Of a stretch of DNA of 64,000 nucleotides, positions 7,724 to 16,689 are shown piece after piece (positions within the stretch are counted from its first letter, which is position 1; every line of letters starts with the position of its first letter). Source of the DNA: an uncultured Pseudomonadales bacterium. GTDB lineage: Bacteria > Pseudomonadota > Gammaproteobacteria > Pseudomonadales > Azotimanducaceae. Below the pieces are notes generated by a model. That model searched no databases, was not told where the DNA came from, and worked only from the letters and a program-made list of their open reading frames with translations. Position numbers and translations under genes: made by a program. The stretch covers positions 3,881,154 through 3,945,153 of the forward strand of contig OY282447.1 of NCBI GenBank assembly GCA_958296165.1, read 5' to 3'.

Positions 7724-9471
7724 ACAATGGCTCTCATATCGCCGCCCGCATGGTGCGCTTGCATCATCATTTGCTGAAAGCGTTCGGACAAGCCCTCCGC
7801 CTCGGCTTTCTCCGAACTGTTGGCTTTGTCAGGCACAACAGTCGTCCAGAAGTACTGAAAGGTACCGAACAGGTTCAGATTCTCAGGGAGATGGAAAAAT
7901 CCCTTCACTTCGTCCAGCGAGCGTCTTTGCGGGTAGAGCTCGCACAGCAAGCTACCAGCCAACTCGTCGTCGCCATCGGCCAACCGCCTTGCCCCGATGT
8001 CGGTCAACAAGTGGTCTAGGTCGGCCAGCGCGTCGTCGTCTTGAAATTGACGGATGAGCGAGCGCAACGCGTTGTGCCTAGTGAAGATGAGCAGGCTTTC
8101 ATTGCGCACGATGGACAGCAGCAATGGCTTGAGGCCGGGGAAGGTTTGGCGTTGCGGGGCGTCGGCCAACAACAGCGCCACTAGCTGGCCTGCTTCGCTT
8201 GCGGGCGCTGTCGAAAACACAGCGTGGATCAACTCCGCAGCGTCCTTGGTGGCCATGTCTGCCCAGCGTGGGCTATGCCAGTCGGCCTGGATGTATGTGA
8301 CGTTATCTTCAATGTGGCCGCGCACGCGCTCGAGCAAGCGGCGCTTGTCGTCAACTGAGAACTGTTTGACGTCGCCGTACAGCACAACCCCAAGCGGGTC
8401 GCCGTCAATGAGCTCAGCGCGAGCCACCGCACAGTTTGCGGCAAACCACGCCCACACGCCCCGCAGCGGCGACACAACCACGCCGTCGAAACCTGTCATC
8501 AGTGCGGTGGCGCGCGCTGTGGGGAGGTTAGCGGCGACCCGGCTTGCGAAGTATCTTCCGGCCAGGAACTCTGCAATGTGCTTGTGTACAGGCACAAAGC
8601 TATCAACGGTGGGAGACTCGAAAAGCCGAGTCCGAAGTATCGAGTTGAAGACTTCGCGGTTGCCAGGCACCTCGTCAATTGGGATCCAATGCGAGGACGG
8701 CTCGGTGGGGCACCGAACGTAGCCGCGCTTCCCAGAGAGCAGCGCCACCGCGCACAGGCGGCCAGCGGCATCGAGTTGTGCATCTGCATCCAAAGACTTG
8801 CGGCGGCGCGCGTGTCGCGGGTTGTGCTCGCACACGAGCGACCGACACGATGTCTCAAAGGCTTCTTTGCGGCTTTGCGGTCGTGGGCTGTCGGCGGGCG
8901 CACCTACCCAGAGTTCAAGCGTAAGCGGATTTCCCAGCAGCGGGGCGCTGCCATCTTCGACAGCTGCGTCCATGAAGGCGTCTACATCGTCAACTTCGAG
9001 AGCCGCCAGAAAATCGCGCACTTGGTCGTCCGAAAGCGGGTCCATTTTGAGGGTGGTGATTTGGCTGTTCTTCGATACTTTGGCCAAGTCGTCCCTGTCC
9101 ATGCTGCTGTACCAGTCCGCGTCTCGGCACGAGAGTCGGAATCGGGGCCGGCCGAGTTCGTCGAGCCTAGACCGAATCCGCCCCAGCGGTTCGGGGGAGG
9201 GGGAATCCGCCCGCAACTCATCCAAGGCATCGATGAACAAGGTCTTGCCGCGCCATTCGTCTAGGCGATGCAGTTCAACGAAATCGTGAGCCGCAACGTA
9301 GAGGCCCGCCTCGGTCTGCCGCGCTTCCTCTTGGAAGGATCGGGTCTTGCCGCTGCCGGGTTCGCCTAGCAACACATACGCATCGCTCTCGCGGTAGTCC
9401 TTCAGCAGAGCAGGCTCCCCCTTGCGACCACTTGCTATCTCCGCACAGGTGCGTTCAACGTACGCGGTCAT
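7720..9471 (-). CDS. NACHT-like STAND NTPase (defence-type)
   Basis: The 583-residue protein is counted from the ATG at 9471, which overlaps the stop of the DUF4143 gene as ATGA; a start five codons earlier is possible. Walker A is GEPGSGKT (36-43), Walker B FIDALDEL (79-86) in the NACHT form with two acidic residues, and RLSCRDADW (112-120) resembles the sensor strand of these NTPases. A winged-helix-like part follows (to about 300), with VPVHKHIAEFLAGRYF near 290-305. The rest is helical repeats. STAND NTPases oligomerise on sensing a ligand and activate an effector; Avs and bNACHT antiphage proteins are examples. Here the nuclease is on the next gene rather than on the same chain. The role in defence is inferred from family and operon. 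Confidence 0.8.
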   Translation of the reverse strand: MTAYVERTCAEIASGRKGEPALLKDYRESDAYVLLGEPGSGKTRSFQEEARQTEAGLYVAAHDFVELHRLDEWRGKTLFIDALDELRADSPSPEPLGRIRSRLDELGRPRFRLSCRDADWYSSMDRDDLAKVSKNSQITTLKMDPLSDDQVRDFLAALEVDDVDAFMDAAVEDGSAPLLGNPLTLELWVGAPADSPRPQSRKEAFETSCRSLVCEHNPRHARRRKSLDADAQLDAAGRLCAVALLSGKRGYVRCPTEPSSHWIPIDEVPGNREVFNSILRTRLFESPTVDSFVPVHKHIAEFLAGRYFASRVAANLPTARATALMTGFDGVVVSPLRGVWAWFAANCAVARAELIDGDPLGVVLYGDVKQFSVDDKRRLLERVRGHIEDNVTYIQADWHSPRWADMATKDAAELIHAVFSTAPASEAGQLVALLLADAPQRQTFPGLKPLLLSIVRNESLLIFTRHNALRSLIRQFQDDDALADLDHLLTDIGARRLADGDDELAGSLLCELYPQRRSLDEVKGFFHLPENLNLFGTFQYFWTTVVPDKANSSEKAEAEGLSERFQQMMMQAHHAGGDMRAIV

Positions 9472-10730
9472 AGGGCGTCGAGCCAATGATCGGCCGGAGC
9501 AGACAGGAACTCCCCGATGGGAACGCCGTCCGGCCCGACCAGCATCACGTTCGCTCGTTTGAACGTATGCAGAAACGCGGCCATACCCTTCGGGCGCCGG
9601 CTGTGGCCGCTCTTGACTTCGATACCGAGCAGCCGTGGGCCTTGCTGCAAGACGAAGTCCACCTCAGCGCCGCTCTCGCGCCAGTAATATACGCGTACCA
9701 CCCCTTGGCCGGTGTTGAGCAGGTGTGCGCCGACGGCGCTCTCCACGAGCCGGCCCCAGAACGTGCGGTCGGCTTGGGCGTCTTGGAAAGTGTAGTTGGA
9801 GAGCGCAGCCATCAGCGCCGTATTGAGCACGTTCAGCTTCGGCGGCGATGCTCTGCGCCGATGCGCCGAGCCTTGATACTTCTGCAAACCGGCAACCAGG
9901 CCGGCCTGTTCGAGCAGTGTCAAGTATCGCGCCAGCGTGGTCGTATTGCCGGCGTCTTGCAGCTGGCCGAGCATCTTGCTGTATGGGAGCAGTTGCCCAG
10001 AATACTCGGCGCACAGTTCGAACAGTTGCTTGAGCAGCGCCGGCTTGTCCACCCGCCGCAACGCCAGCACATCGCGCTCGATGTTGGGTTCCACCAATGC
10101 GCCAGTGATGTACTCGCGCCACCGTCTCTGGTCGGCGATGAGAGGTGCAGCCCCCGGATAGCCGCCGAAGTACAAGTAGGTGCGCAAATCGAAGTTGAAC
10201 GCGGCGGCCATTTCAGCGAACGACCAGTGGCTCAGGCGGATCCGCTCGAAACGACCGGCGAGGCTCTCCGTCAAGCCCTGCTGCATCAACAGCGGTGCGG
10301 AGCCGGCAATCACCACATGCAACGCCAGGCCATTCATTCGGTCGGCATCCCACAGTCCCTTCACCGTCTCGGACCAGTTCGGAATCTTCTGAATCTCGTC
10401 CAGTGCGAGTACATGGCCGCGTTCGGACGTCGCCGCCTGTTCCCGCGCCTGCTGCCAGGTTTGCACCAGCCACTGAGCGTCTCGTTGCGCGGTGGGCAGC
10501 GGCCGTTCGAGCATCGCTGCCGCGCCTTCTGGCAGCAAGCTGGTCGGGCTTGGCGGGCTGTCTGCCACATCCACGGCCACATAGGTGGCCGGGATGTCGA
10601 CATCGGCCAACACTTGGCGGATGAGCGTGGTCTTTCCCGTCTGCCGTGGGCCGCTGACGAAAATCAAGGTGCGGGGCCGCTCGCGCAGCCGAGCCATGAG
10701 AGTTGCGTATTGTTCGCGTTGAAAGGCCAT
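9468..10730 (-). CDS. ATPase of the AAA_14-DUF4143 family
   Basis: The 420-residue protein has the N-terminal ATPase with Walker A GPRQTGKT (27-34) and Walker B HVLALDEIQK (about 105-114). The sensor strand HVVIAGSAPLL and an arginine-rich ESLAGRFERIRL stretch follow. The C-terminal DUF4143 half carries a PD-(D/E)XK-like core, ESGAEVDFVLQQG then LLGIEVKSG (about 355-380). This family is very common in bacteria and archaea and has no settled function. It is the first gene of an operon whose next start overlaps its stop (ATGA), so it is translated together with the NACHT and nuclease genes. It may be a functional part of that system or a passenger. Confidence 0.85.
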   Translation of the reverse strand: MAFQREQYATLMARLRERPRTLIFVSGPRQTGKTTLIRQVLADVDIPATYVAVDVADSPPSPTSLLPEGAAAMLERPLPTAQRDAQWLVQTWQQAREQAATSERGHVLALDEIQKIPNWSETVKGLWDADRMNGLALHVVIAGSAPLLMQQGLTESLAGRFERIRLSHWSFAEMAAAFNFDLRTYLYFGGYPGAAPLIADQRRWREYITGALVEPNIERDVLALRRVDKPALLKQLFELCAEYSGQLLPYSKMLGQLQDAGNTTTLARYLTLLEQAGLVAGLQKYQGSAHRRRASPPKLNVLNTALMAALSNYTFQDAQADRTFWGRLVESAVGAHLLNTGQGVVRVYYWRESGAEVDFVLQQGPRLLGIEVKSGHSRRPKGMAAFLHTFKRANVMLVGPDGVPIGEFLSAPADHWLDAL

Positions 10731-10790
10731 GACGGGAGCCGAGTGTAATATGGTGAGTAGATTAACTCAAGAAGATGTAGACGGTAGCCT

Positions 10791-10808
10791 AGGGCGATTT
10801 GCATTTGG
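10791..10808 (+). repeat. 18-base match to the terminus of the 51.3-kb inserted element
   Basis: AGGGCGATTTGCATTTGG equals the left end of the element at 51262-51446 (AGGGCGATTGCATTTGG) except for one extra T. No inverted partner or target duplication was found nearby. It could be a solitary decayed end or chance. Confidence 0.35.
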
Positions 10809-11006
10809 AGTTCGCCGGACTGTCCGAGACACGACTAGTGCCGCGGAGCCCCGCGGCCCTCCTCCCCAAGAAAATACGACTCGTGTTTCACGCTGAATGT
10901 GCGCAAGGAACCGCACGCGGCGACAGTCGAGCTACAGTGACCCCCGAAAGGTGGAGTAGACTTCGCCCTCACTTCACACGTTCCATCAACACCGCAAGGG
11001 GAAGAC

Positions 11007-11486
11007 ATGGCGATACAAGAGGGGGGCAAGCTGCCCGACGCAACGTTGCACGTAATGCAGGACGGACGCCCGACCGCGGTGACCACCGCCGAGCTGTTCG
11101 GCGGCAAGAAAGTGGTGCTGTTTGCGGTGCCGGGCGCGTTCACGCCCACATGTTCGCAAGCGCATCTGCCGGGCTACGTAGCGAATGCGGACAACATCAA
11201 GGCCAAAGGCGTAGACAGCATCGTCTGCCTCGCCGTGAACGACGCGTTCGTGATGGATGCCTGGGGCAAGGACAAGAACGCCGAGGTGCTGGTGATGGCC
11301 GGCGATGGCAATGGCGAGTTCACTAAGGCGTTGGGCCTCGAAATGGATGGCTCCGGCTTTGGCTTGGGCATGCGCTCGCAACGCTACGCCATGATCGTCG
11401 AAGATGGCCGCGTCGCCAAGCTCGCAGTGGAAGCGGCCGGCGCGTTCGAGGTGAGCAAGGCGGAAGCCATGTTGGAAGCGCTATGA
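11007..11486 (+). CDS. Peroxiredoxin (Prx5 type)
   Basis: The 159-residue protein reduces hydrogen and alkyl peroxides with a thiol. The active-site signature PGAFTPTC (P42-x3-T46-x2-C49) contains the peroxidatic Cys49. The domain order LFAVPGAFTPTCSQAHLPG, then LAVNDAFVMDAWGKD, then GLGMRSQRYAMIVEDG is diagnostic of the Prx5/AhpE-like redoxins found in proteobacteria and mitochondria. Length is as usual. Its stop overlaps the GST start by four bases (ATGA), which ties it to a glutathione-linked partner. The RBS AAGGGGAAG lies just ahead of the ATG. Cytoplasmic peroxide defence is likely; regulation is not visible. Confidence 0.92.
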   Translation: MAIQEGGKLPDATLHVMQDGRPTAVTTAELFGGKKVVLFAVPGAFTPTCSQAHLPGYVANADNIKAKGVDSIVCLAVNDAFVMDAWGKDKNAEVLVMAGDGNGEFTKALGLEMDGSGFGLGMRSQRYAMIVEDGRVAKLAVEAAGAFEVSKAEAMLEAL

Positions 11487-12079
11487 GCCTTACCATCTAC
11501 GGCCCGCCGCAGTCGCGGGCCATACGCACCTTGTGGATGGCACACGAGTTGGGATTGGATTTCGATCAGGCACCGGGCTTCGGCGACGCTGGCGCAAGCG
11601 AGCAGCTGTTGGCGAAGAATCCCATGGGCCAGGTGCCCGTGATCGACGACGACGGCTTTGTGCTGGCGGAATCCATGGCCATCAATCTCTACCTTGCCAA
11701 GAAGCACGGCAAACTGGCGCCGGCCACGCTCGAAGACGAGGCGCAAACCTTGCGCTGGAGCTTTTGGGCGATGACCGCGGTGGAGAAGACGCTGCTCGAT
11801 GCGCTGCTCGACGGGCGCGGTCTGATGGGGCGCGAGAAGGACGAGGCGGCAGCCGCGGCCGGCATCGAGGCGCTGCAACGCCCGTTCACGGTGCTGAACA
11901 ACGCCTTGGCGGATCGCGACTACCTGCTCGGCAGCGAGTTCACGGTGGCGGACCTCAACGTCGCCAGCGTGCTCAGTTGGACGAAGCCGGCCGGCATCGA
12001 CCTCTCGGGTCAACCTCACGTCGCCGCTTGGCTTGGCCGTTGTCTGGGCCGGGACGCTGCGGCGAAGGCACTGGGTTAG
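11483..12079 (+). CDS. Glutathione S-transferase
   Basis: The 198-residue protein has the thioredoxin-like N-terminal half with MSLTIYGPPQSRAIRTLWM and the glutathione-site segment NPMGQVPVIDDDGFVLAESM (cis-Pro loop and Glu-Ser). The all-helical C-terminal half has SEFTVADLNVASVLSW (about 150-165), the N-capping box region of the GST core. The ATGA overlap with the peroxiredoxin gene means they are translated together; glutathione-dependent recycling of Prx5 is a plausible joint role. The specific substrate class cannot be given. Cytoplasmic. Confidence 0.9.
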   Translation: MSLTIYGPPQSRAIRTLWMAHELGLDFDQAPGFGDAGASEQLLAKNPMGQVPVIDDDGFVLAESMAINLYLAKKHGKLAPATLEDEAQTLRWSFWAMTAVEKTLLDALLDGRGLMGREKDEAAAAAGIEALQRPFTVLNNALADRDYLLGSEFTVADLNVASVLSWTKPAGIDLSGQPHVAAWLGRCLGRDAAAKALG

Positions 12080-12142
12080 CGATCTTGGCCGGCCGGAGCG
12101 CGGGCAGCTGCGCTCCGGCGCTTCGCTTTCAGACGTCCTCGA

Positions 12143-12388
12143 TTAGTTCCCTAAGTCACGACCAACAGGCTCTCGCTGCCGCTGCGGGTCGCTTGGAGCC
12201 ACTTTGGCAATGTCGCTAGATCGGATCGGCCGCTCGTCGGGCCACTCCATTTCCTCGGCGTTGAAGACCAGCACATCCTTCACCGTCCGCCCGCTACGGA
12301 GCAGAACGTCGACACGCTGGTAGCCCATGCCGTCCTCTGGGAATCCGCAGAGAGTAACCGACCACTTCTCGCTGAGTTGAACGCGCAT
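12143..12388 (-). CDS. Small conserved-looking protein of unknown function
   Basis: The 81-residue frame begins MRVQLSEKWSVTLCGFPED and holds VDVLLRSGRTVKDVLVFNAE (about 27-46), an alternating pattern typical of a small beta-barrel or SH3-like fold. The charged end is likely disordered. I have an impression that similar short proteins exist in other bacteria, but cannot name a family. It lies alone between GST and SDR genes on the minus strand. It is likely a real gene because of its good periodicity; no function can be given. Confidence 0.5.
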   Translation of the reverse strand: MRVQLSEKWSVTLCGFPEDGMGYQRVDVLLRSGRTVKDVLVFNAEEMEWPDERPIRSSDIAKVAPSDPQRQREPVGRDLGN

Positions 12389-12471
12389 GTCTTTACCTAT
12401 CGGGGATCGGTTGCGCTCTCCACGCTGAATCCTGCGGCAACCCTTTCGTTAACGGTATCGCCCGCTTCGCT

Positions 12472-13245
12472 TCACGCGCTGTCGATCTTCGCCTGCAGGC
12501 GCCGCATGCCGTTTAGCCAGCGCTCCAAGTCGCCGGCCTTGCGATCCATCCAGGTTTGCGCGATGGGATCGGTGAGGATCAGGAAGCGTTCCTCATAGAC
12601 GGCTTGGCTCACCATGCGGGCCACCTCTTGCGGCTCCTTCACCGGCCCGGTGGCGTTGCTGACGAAGCCGGCTTGCGAGCTGCCGAGCATCGGCGTTCGC
12701 ACGCCTAGCGGCGCGAGCAGCGAGACGCGGATGCCCTTGTCGTGGTAGGTGATCGAGAGCCATTCGGCTAGGCCGACCACGGCATGTTTGGTTACCGCAT
12801 AGGGCAGGTTGCCGTGCGTTGTGAGGATGCCGGCCATGGACGCGGTGTGTAGCAGGTAGCCGGATTCGCGTTCCAGCATGGTGGGCAGTACGGCTCGCAC
12901 GGCGTACACGTGCGCCATCACGTTCACCTGCCACTGCTCGTTCCAAGTGTCGATGTCGGTGTCGAGCGGCGTGCTGCCGGTGGCTATGCCGGCGTTGGAG
13001 AAGAATAGGTCAACCGGGCCGTAGTGGCGTTCGGCCTCCGCCACCAAGGCGAAGACGTCCGCTTCCCGGCTCACGTCGCACACCACGGCCTTGCCGGCGA
13101 TGGCGGCTGCTACGTCTCGCGCTCCGTCGCCGTTCACGTCCGCGACGACTACACGAGCTCCCAAGCGGGCGAACTCCTGTGCCGTGGCTGCGCCGATGCC
13201 GCTGGCGCCGCCGGTGACGATGGCGTGCTTCTCGGCCAAGTCCAT
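12472..13245 (-). CDS. Short-chain dehydrogenase/reductase
   Basis: The start at 13245 (MDLAEKHAIVTGG) gives a standard SDR; the frame runs upstream but not convincingly. TGGASGIG (11-18) is the cofactor glycine motif and VVVADVNGDG places Asp after the second strand, which favours NAD(H). SNAG, then TASMAG with the catalytic Ser, and PYAVTKHA with the catalytic Tyr-x3-Lys follow. At 257 residues it is the classical size. It is divergent from the PQQ dehydrogenase gene with about 100 bases between starts, so they may share a control region. The substrate is unknown. Confidence 0.88.
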   Translation of the reverse strand: MDLAEKHAIVTGGASGIGAATAQEFARLGARVVVADVNGDGARDVAAAIAGKAVVCDVSREADVFALVAEAERHYGPVDLFFSNAGIATGSTPLDTDIDTWNEQWQVNVMAHVYAVRAVLPTMLERESGYLLHTASMAGILTTHGNLPYAVTKHAVVGLAEWLSITYHDKGIRVSLLAPLGVRTPMLGSSQAGFVSNATGPVKEPQEVARMVSQAVYEERFLILTDPIAQTWMDRKAGDLERWLNGMRRLQAKIDSA

Positions 13246-13344
13246 TGAAGCCCTCCACAACCTGCGAAAGGCAAACCGTAGCACGGCGTTGGCTTTCGGT
13301 TACGATGAAAACTTGCCGTGTCAATCGCAAAGGGGAAGTGGAGA

Positions 13345-15576
13345 GTGAGCAAAGCACATCGGATGTTGCCGAAACGCCAGCGTGGGCTGTCGACCGTCGC
13401 TGCCGTCGCGCTCGGCGCGGTAGTCGTTGTGGCGGTGGCGGCGATCGCCTATGTGGTGGTTCAGCTTGCCGAGCGTCCGCCCGGCTGGGTGGACGAGGAC
13501 CGCATCTTGGAAGCTGCTGAAATGGAACCGGGCAGTTGGATCGCGCACGGCCAGACCTATGCCGAGCTGCGTTTCCCCTCCCTCACGCAGATCAACCGCG
13601 ACAGCGTGAAGAACCTTGGTCTCGCATGGTTCAAGGCCCTCAACAACCGCCATCGTGCTCAGAGTACGCCGCTGGTGATCGACCGCGTGATGTATTTCAC
13701 GGACGCTTGGAGCGTCGCCTACGCTGTGGATGCCGCCACCGGCGCTGAACTGTGGCGCTTCGACCCCGGCACCGACAAGCGCTCGATGCGCTACGCCTGC
13801 TGCGGCGGTGCCATCAATCGCGGCATGGCGGCCTACAAGGGCAACCTCTATTTCGCCACCTTCGATGCGCGGCTTATTGCGATCAGCCAAGCCACCGGCG
13901 AGAAGATCTGGGAAGTGGATACCAGCGTAAGCCCCAGCAACAACCCCTACACCATCACGGGCGCTCCGCGCGCCGTCCACGACAAGGTCTTCATCGGCCA
14001 GAGCAGTTCGGAGTTCGGGCTGCGCGGCTACCTCTCCGCCTACGATGCCGAAACCGGCGAATTGGCGTGGCGCTTCTTCACGGTGCCTGGCGACCCGTCG
14101 CTGCCGTTCGAGCATCCAGAGTTGGAGCAGGCGGCGGCCACTTGGACCGGGCAGTGGTGGAAATACGGCGGCGGCGGCACGGTGTGGAACGCCATCGTCT
14201 ACGACGCCGACTTCGATCAGCTCCTGTTTGGCACCGGCAACGGTGCGCCGTGGCCGCGCGCCATCCGCTCGCCGGAGGGCGGCGACAACCTGTTCCTTGG
14301 CGGCATCATGTCCGTCGATCCGAACACCGGGCGCATGAAGTGGTTCTATCAGGCAACGCCAGCCGACAACTGGGACTTCAACGCCTCGCAGGACATCGCC
14401 CTGTTGGATTTGGAAGTGGACGGCGTGCAGCGCAAAGTGCTGTTCCAAGCGCCGAAGAACGGCTTTTTCTATGTGCTGGATCGCGAGGATGGCGAACTGC
14501 TGCAGGCCGCGCCCTTTGCCACGCTCAACTGGGCAACGCACATAGACATGGAGACCGGCCGTCCGGTGGAAAATCCCGCCGTGCGCTACGAGGAAGAGCC
14601 GGCTTGGATCCTGCCCGGCAACTCCGGCGCCCACAGCTGGCAGCCGATGTCTGTGGATCCGCAGCGCGGCATCGCCTATACCGCGGTGCAGGACATGTCG
14701 TTGTTCTACGTCCTGCCGGAGAGTTTCAAGGAAACCGGCGTCTACGAGCTCAATCCATTCGGCATCAGCCTTGGCGTGGAGCTGGGGCGCAGGCATCGGG
14801 AGTTGATGGCGCAGGCGCCGCCGGGGCCGGAGTCGAAGGGCTATCTCAAGGCATTCGATGGCTTGGCGGGCGAGGTGGTGTGGTCTGTGGAGCGGGCCAC
14901 GCCCTACAACGGCGGCGTGCTCGCAACGGCCGGCGGGGTCGTCTTCCAAGGCGACAGCAACGGCGAGTTTGCCGCCTACGACACCCAGGACGGCACGCTG
15001 CTGTGGGAATACGACGTCTACGGCGGTGCCGGCGCTCCCATCACCTACGAGATTGACGGCGAGCAGTACTTGGCAGTGCAGGTCGGCGGTGGCGCGAATC
15101 GCTTCAACGACGGCCGCATGCTGGCCTTCAAGCTAGGGGCGATTGGCGAGATACCCGAGCCTTCGGCGCCTGTGGTGGACATTCCGGAACCGCCGCCGCT
15201 CACCGCCGATGCCGACGGCATTGCGCGTGGCCGCGAGCTCTACTTCAACACTTGCGTGTGGTGTCATGGCTTAGGCGCGGTCGGCATGGTCAACGCCGAC
15301 TTGCGGCTGATGAGCGCCGAGACGCACGAACTCTTCCAAGCCATCGTGCGCGGCGGTCTCCTGCTCGACAAGGGCATGGACTCCTTCGCGGACGCCGTGA
15401 CCACCGAAGAGGCCGAGTTGATTCGCCAGTTCGTGATCGCGCAGGCCATCAAGGCGCGCGAGGAGGCGGCGCAAATGGGCGAGCAGGCACGTACAGAACA
15501 AGCGCCGGCAGCTACTGAGCAGGCGCGGGCAGGTGGAGAACAGGCACCTGTCGGTACAGAAGACGTAGCACGATAG
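13345..15576 (+). CDS. Membrane-anchored PQQ-dependent quinohemoprotein alcohol dehydrogenase
   Basis: The 743-residue protein oxidises alcohols or similar substrates in the periplasm and passes electrons to a fused cytochrome c. GTG 13345 follows a GGAGA; a GTG at 13318 is the alternative. One membrane segment lies at about 17-40. The eight-bladed propeller shows repeated WRFDP- and GELAWRF-type tryptophan-docking motifs. Vicinal Cys152-Cys153 stand where the active-site disulfide ring is expected, and the catalytic Asp344 lies in ADNWDFNASQD. The residue two after it is Asn, not Asp, which argues for calcium rather than lanthanide. C637-VW-C640-H641 is a c-type haem site. The last 45 residues are a Gln/Ala/Glu-rich low-complexity tail. 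No pqq biosynthesis genes are seen in this window. Confidence 0.88.
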   Translation: MSKAHRMLPKRQRGLSTVAAVALGAVVVVAVAAIAYVVVQLAERPPGWVDEDRILEAAEMEPGSWIAHGQTYAELRFPSLTQINRDSVKNLGLAWFKALNNRHRAQSTPLVIDRVMYFTDAWSVAYAVDAATGAELWRFDPGTDKRSMRYACCGGAINRGMAAYKGNLYFATFDARLIAISQATGEKIWEVDTSVSPSNNPYTITGAPRAVHDKVFIGQSSSEFGLRGYLSAYDAETGELAWRFFTVPGDPSLPFEHPELEQAAATWTGQWWKYGGGGTVWNAIVYDADFDQLLFGTGNGAPWPRAIRSPEGGDNLFLGGIMSVDPNTGRMKWFYQATPADNWDFNASQDIALLDLEVDGVQRKVLFQAPKNGFFYVLDREDGELLQAAPFATLNWATHIDMETGRPVENPAVRYEEEPAWILPGNSGAHSWQPMSVDPQRGIAYTAVQDMSLFYVLPESFKETGVYELNPFGISLGVELGRRHRELMAQAPPGPESKGYLKAFDGLAGEVVWSVERATPYNGGVLATAGGVVFQGDSNGEFAAYDTQDGTLLWEYDVYGGAGAPITYEIDGEQYLAVQVGGGANRFNDGRMLAFKLGAIGEIPEPSAPVVDIPEPPPLTADADGIARGRELYFNTCVWCHGLGAVGMVNADLRLMSAETHELFQAIVRGGLLLDKGMDSFADAVTTEEAELIRQFVIAQAIKAREEAAQMGEQARTEQAPAATEQARAGGEQAPVGTEDVAR

Positions 15577-15613
15577 AGGCGCGACTTCGGCCGACTGCGT
15601 TTGAGGGCCTAAC

Positions 15614-16549
15614 TCAACCGGCCAGCAGCCACGCTGCCAACACGCTCGCTGCCGCCACGGCGCCGAAGAACCACTGCGCTCGTGTACCGGCGAGTTGTAG
15701 CCGGGTGTGCGCCACCCACAGGCCGAGCAGAAAGCCGACTGCCAAGCCGGCGAGGTGGGCCACCACATCCGTGTTTTCGTCGCCGATGCCGGTGTATGCG
15801 AACAGAGCGACGGCCGCGAAGACTGGCGCGAACCCACGCAGCCGCCGCAGCGCTCCCTGGCCGGCGCCGATGTAGCGCTGTCGCCGCGGGCCGGCAAACT
15901 GCTGGAAGTAGCCGCTGCGCCACAGGAACGCGCTCAGCACGCCGACGGCTGCGAAGGTGGCCGTGGAAGCGCCGATCGACATGAACGACGCGGGGCGCAC
16001 CAGCACGTTCACGGCGTTGCCGAGCGCTCCGCCGGCGACGATGCAAAGCCATGCTAGGCCGCTTCCCAAATACCGGCCGGCCAGTGCGCCGAACAGGCTC
16101 CCGAATACCGAGTTGGCAACGATGTGGCCCATATTGGCATGCAGCGTCAGCGCCGTGAACAAGCGCCAGACTTCGCCGGAGAGCACCGCGCCGACATGCA
16201 GACGGCCAACGCTGCGCCAATCCCAACCCAACGCCGCGCTGGCCTCCAACGCCATGATGAGCCAGACGATGGCCAGATAACCGACCACGCCTAAGCGGCC
16301 GCTGTCGATTCTGGCCGGTAGCGGAGGCGGTGCGGTCGGCACGTTTTCGCGCTGGTAAGCGGCCAGCTCGTAGTGCGCGGCTGCCAAGTCGTCGTCCGCC
16401 ACCACCAGGTGCCAAATCTCGTTGCGGTACTCGATGCGGCTCTCGATGCCGCGTGCGGCGAGCACTAGCTCGAGGGTGCGCAAATCCCGCCTCGTTCTGG
16501 CCGCGTGAATCGAGAGCCAAGCGTGTTCTTCGATCATGGCGCTTTTCAT
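15614..16549 (-). CDS. Rhomboid-family intramembrane serine protease
   Basis: The 311-residue protein starts at ATG 16549, which directly leads into a soluble N-terminal domain of about 90 residues. The membrane core (about 100-290) has six or more hydrophobic spans. It has the conserved HANMGHIVANSVFG (about 145-158), the catalytic Ser195 in SIGASTATF and the catalytic His265 in VVAHLAGLAVG, so the Ser-His dyad is complete. It cleaves membrane segments of client proteins at the inner membrane; the clients are unknown. It is convergent with the PQQ dehydrogenase gene, with 37 bases between stops. The soluble N-terminal part resembles the small cytoplasmic domain of GlpG-like proteins. Confidence 0.88.
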   Translation of the reverse strand: MKSAMIEEHAWLSIHAARTRRDLRTLELVLAARGIESRIEYRNEIWHLVVADDDLAAAHYELAAYQRENVPTAPPPLPARIDSGRLGVVGYLAIVWLIMALEASAALGWDWRSVGRLHVGAVLSGEVWRLFTALTLHANMGHIVANSVFGSLFGALAGRYLGSGLAWLCIVAGGALGNAVNVLVRPASFMSIGASTATFAAVGVLSAFLWRSGYFQQFAGPRRQRYIGAGQGALRRLRGFAPVFAAVALFAYTGIGDENTDVVAHLAGLAVGFLLGLWVAHTRLQLAGTRAQWFFGAVAAASVLAAWLLAG

Positions 16550-16689
16550 AGTGGCAAGGCTGTACGATAGCCGACCGTTGCGAGAAGGACACCGAATGCG
16601 CAAGCGCGCTTGGACAAATGCGTTCGAGAAAGAACGAGCCTGACCATGGCTGACGAGCCGGCGCAGCAGGGTTCTGGGGCGACTTCGCA

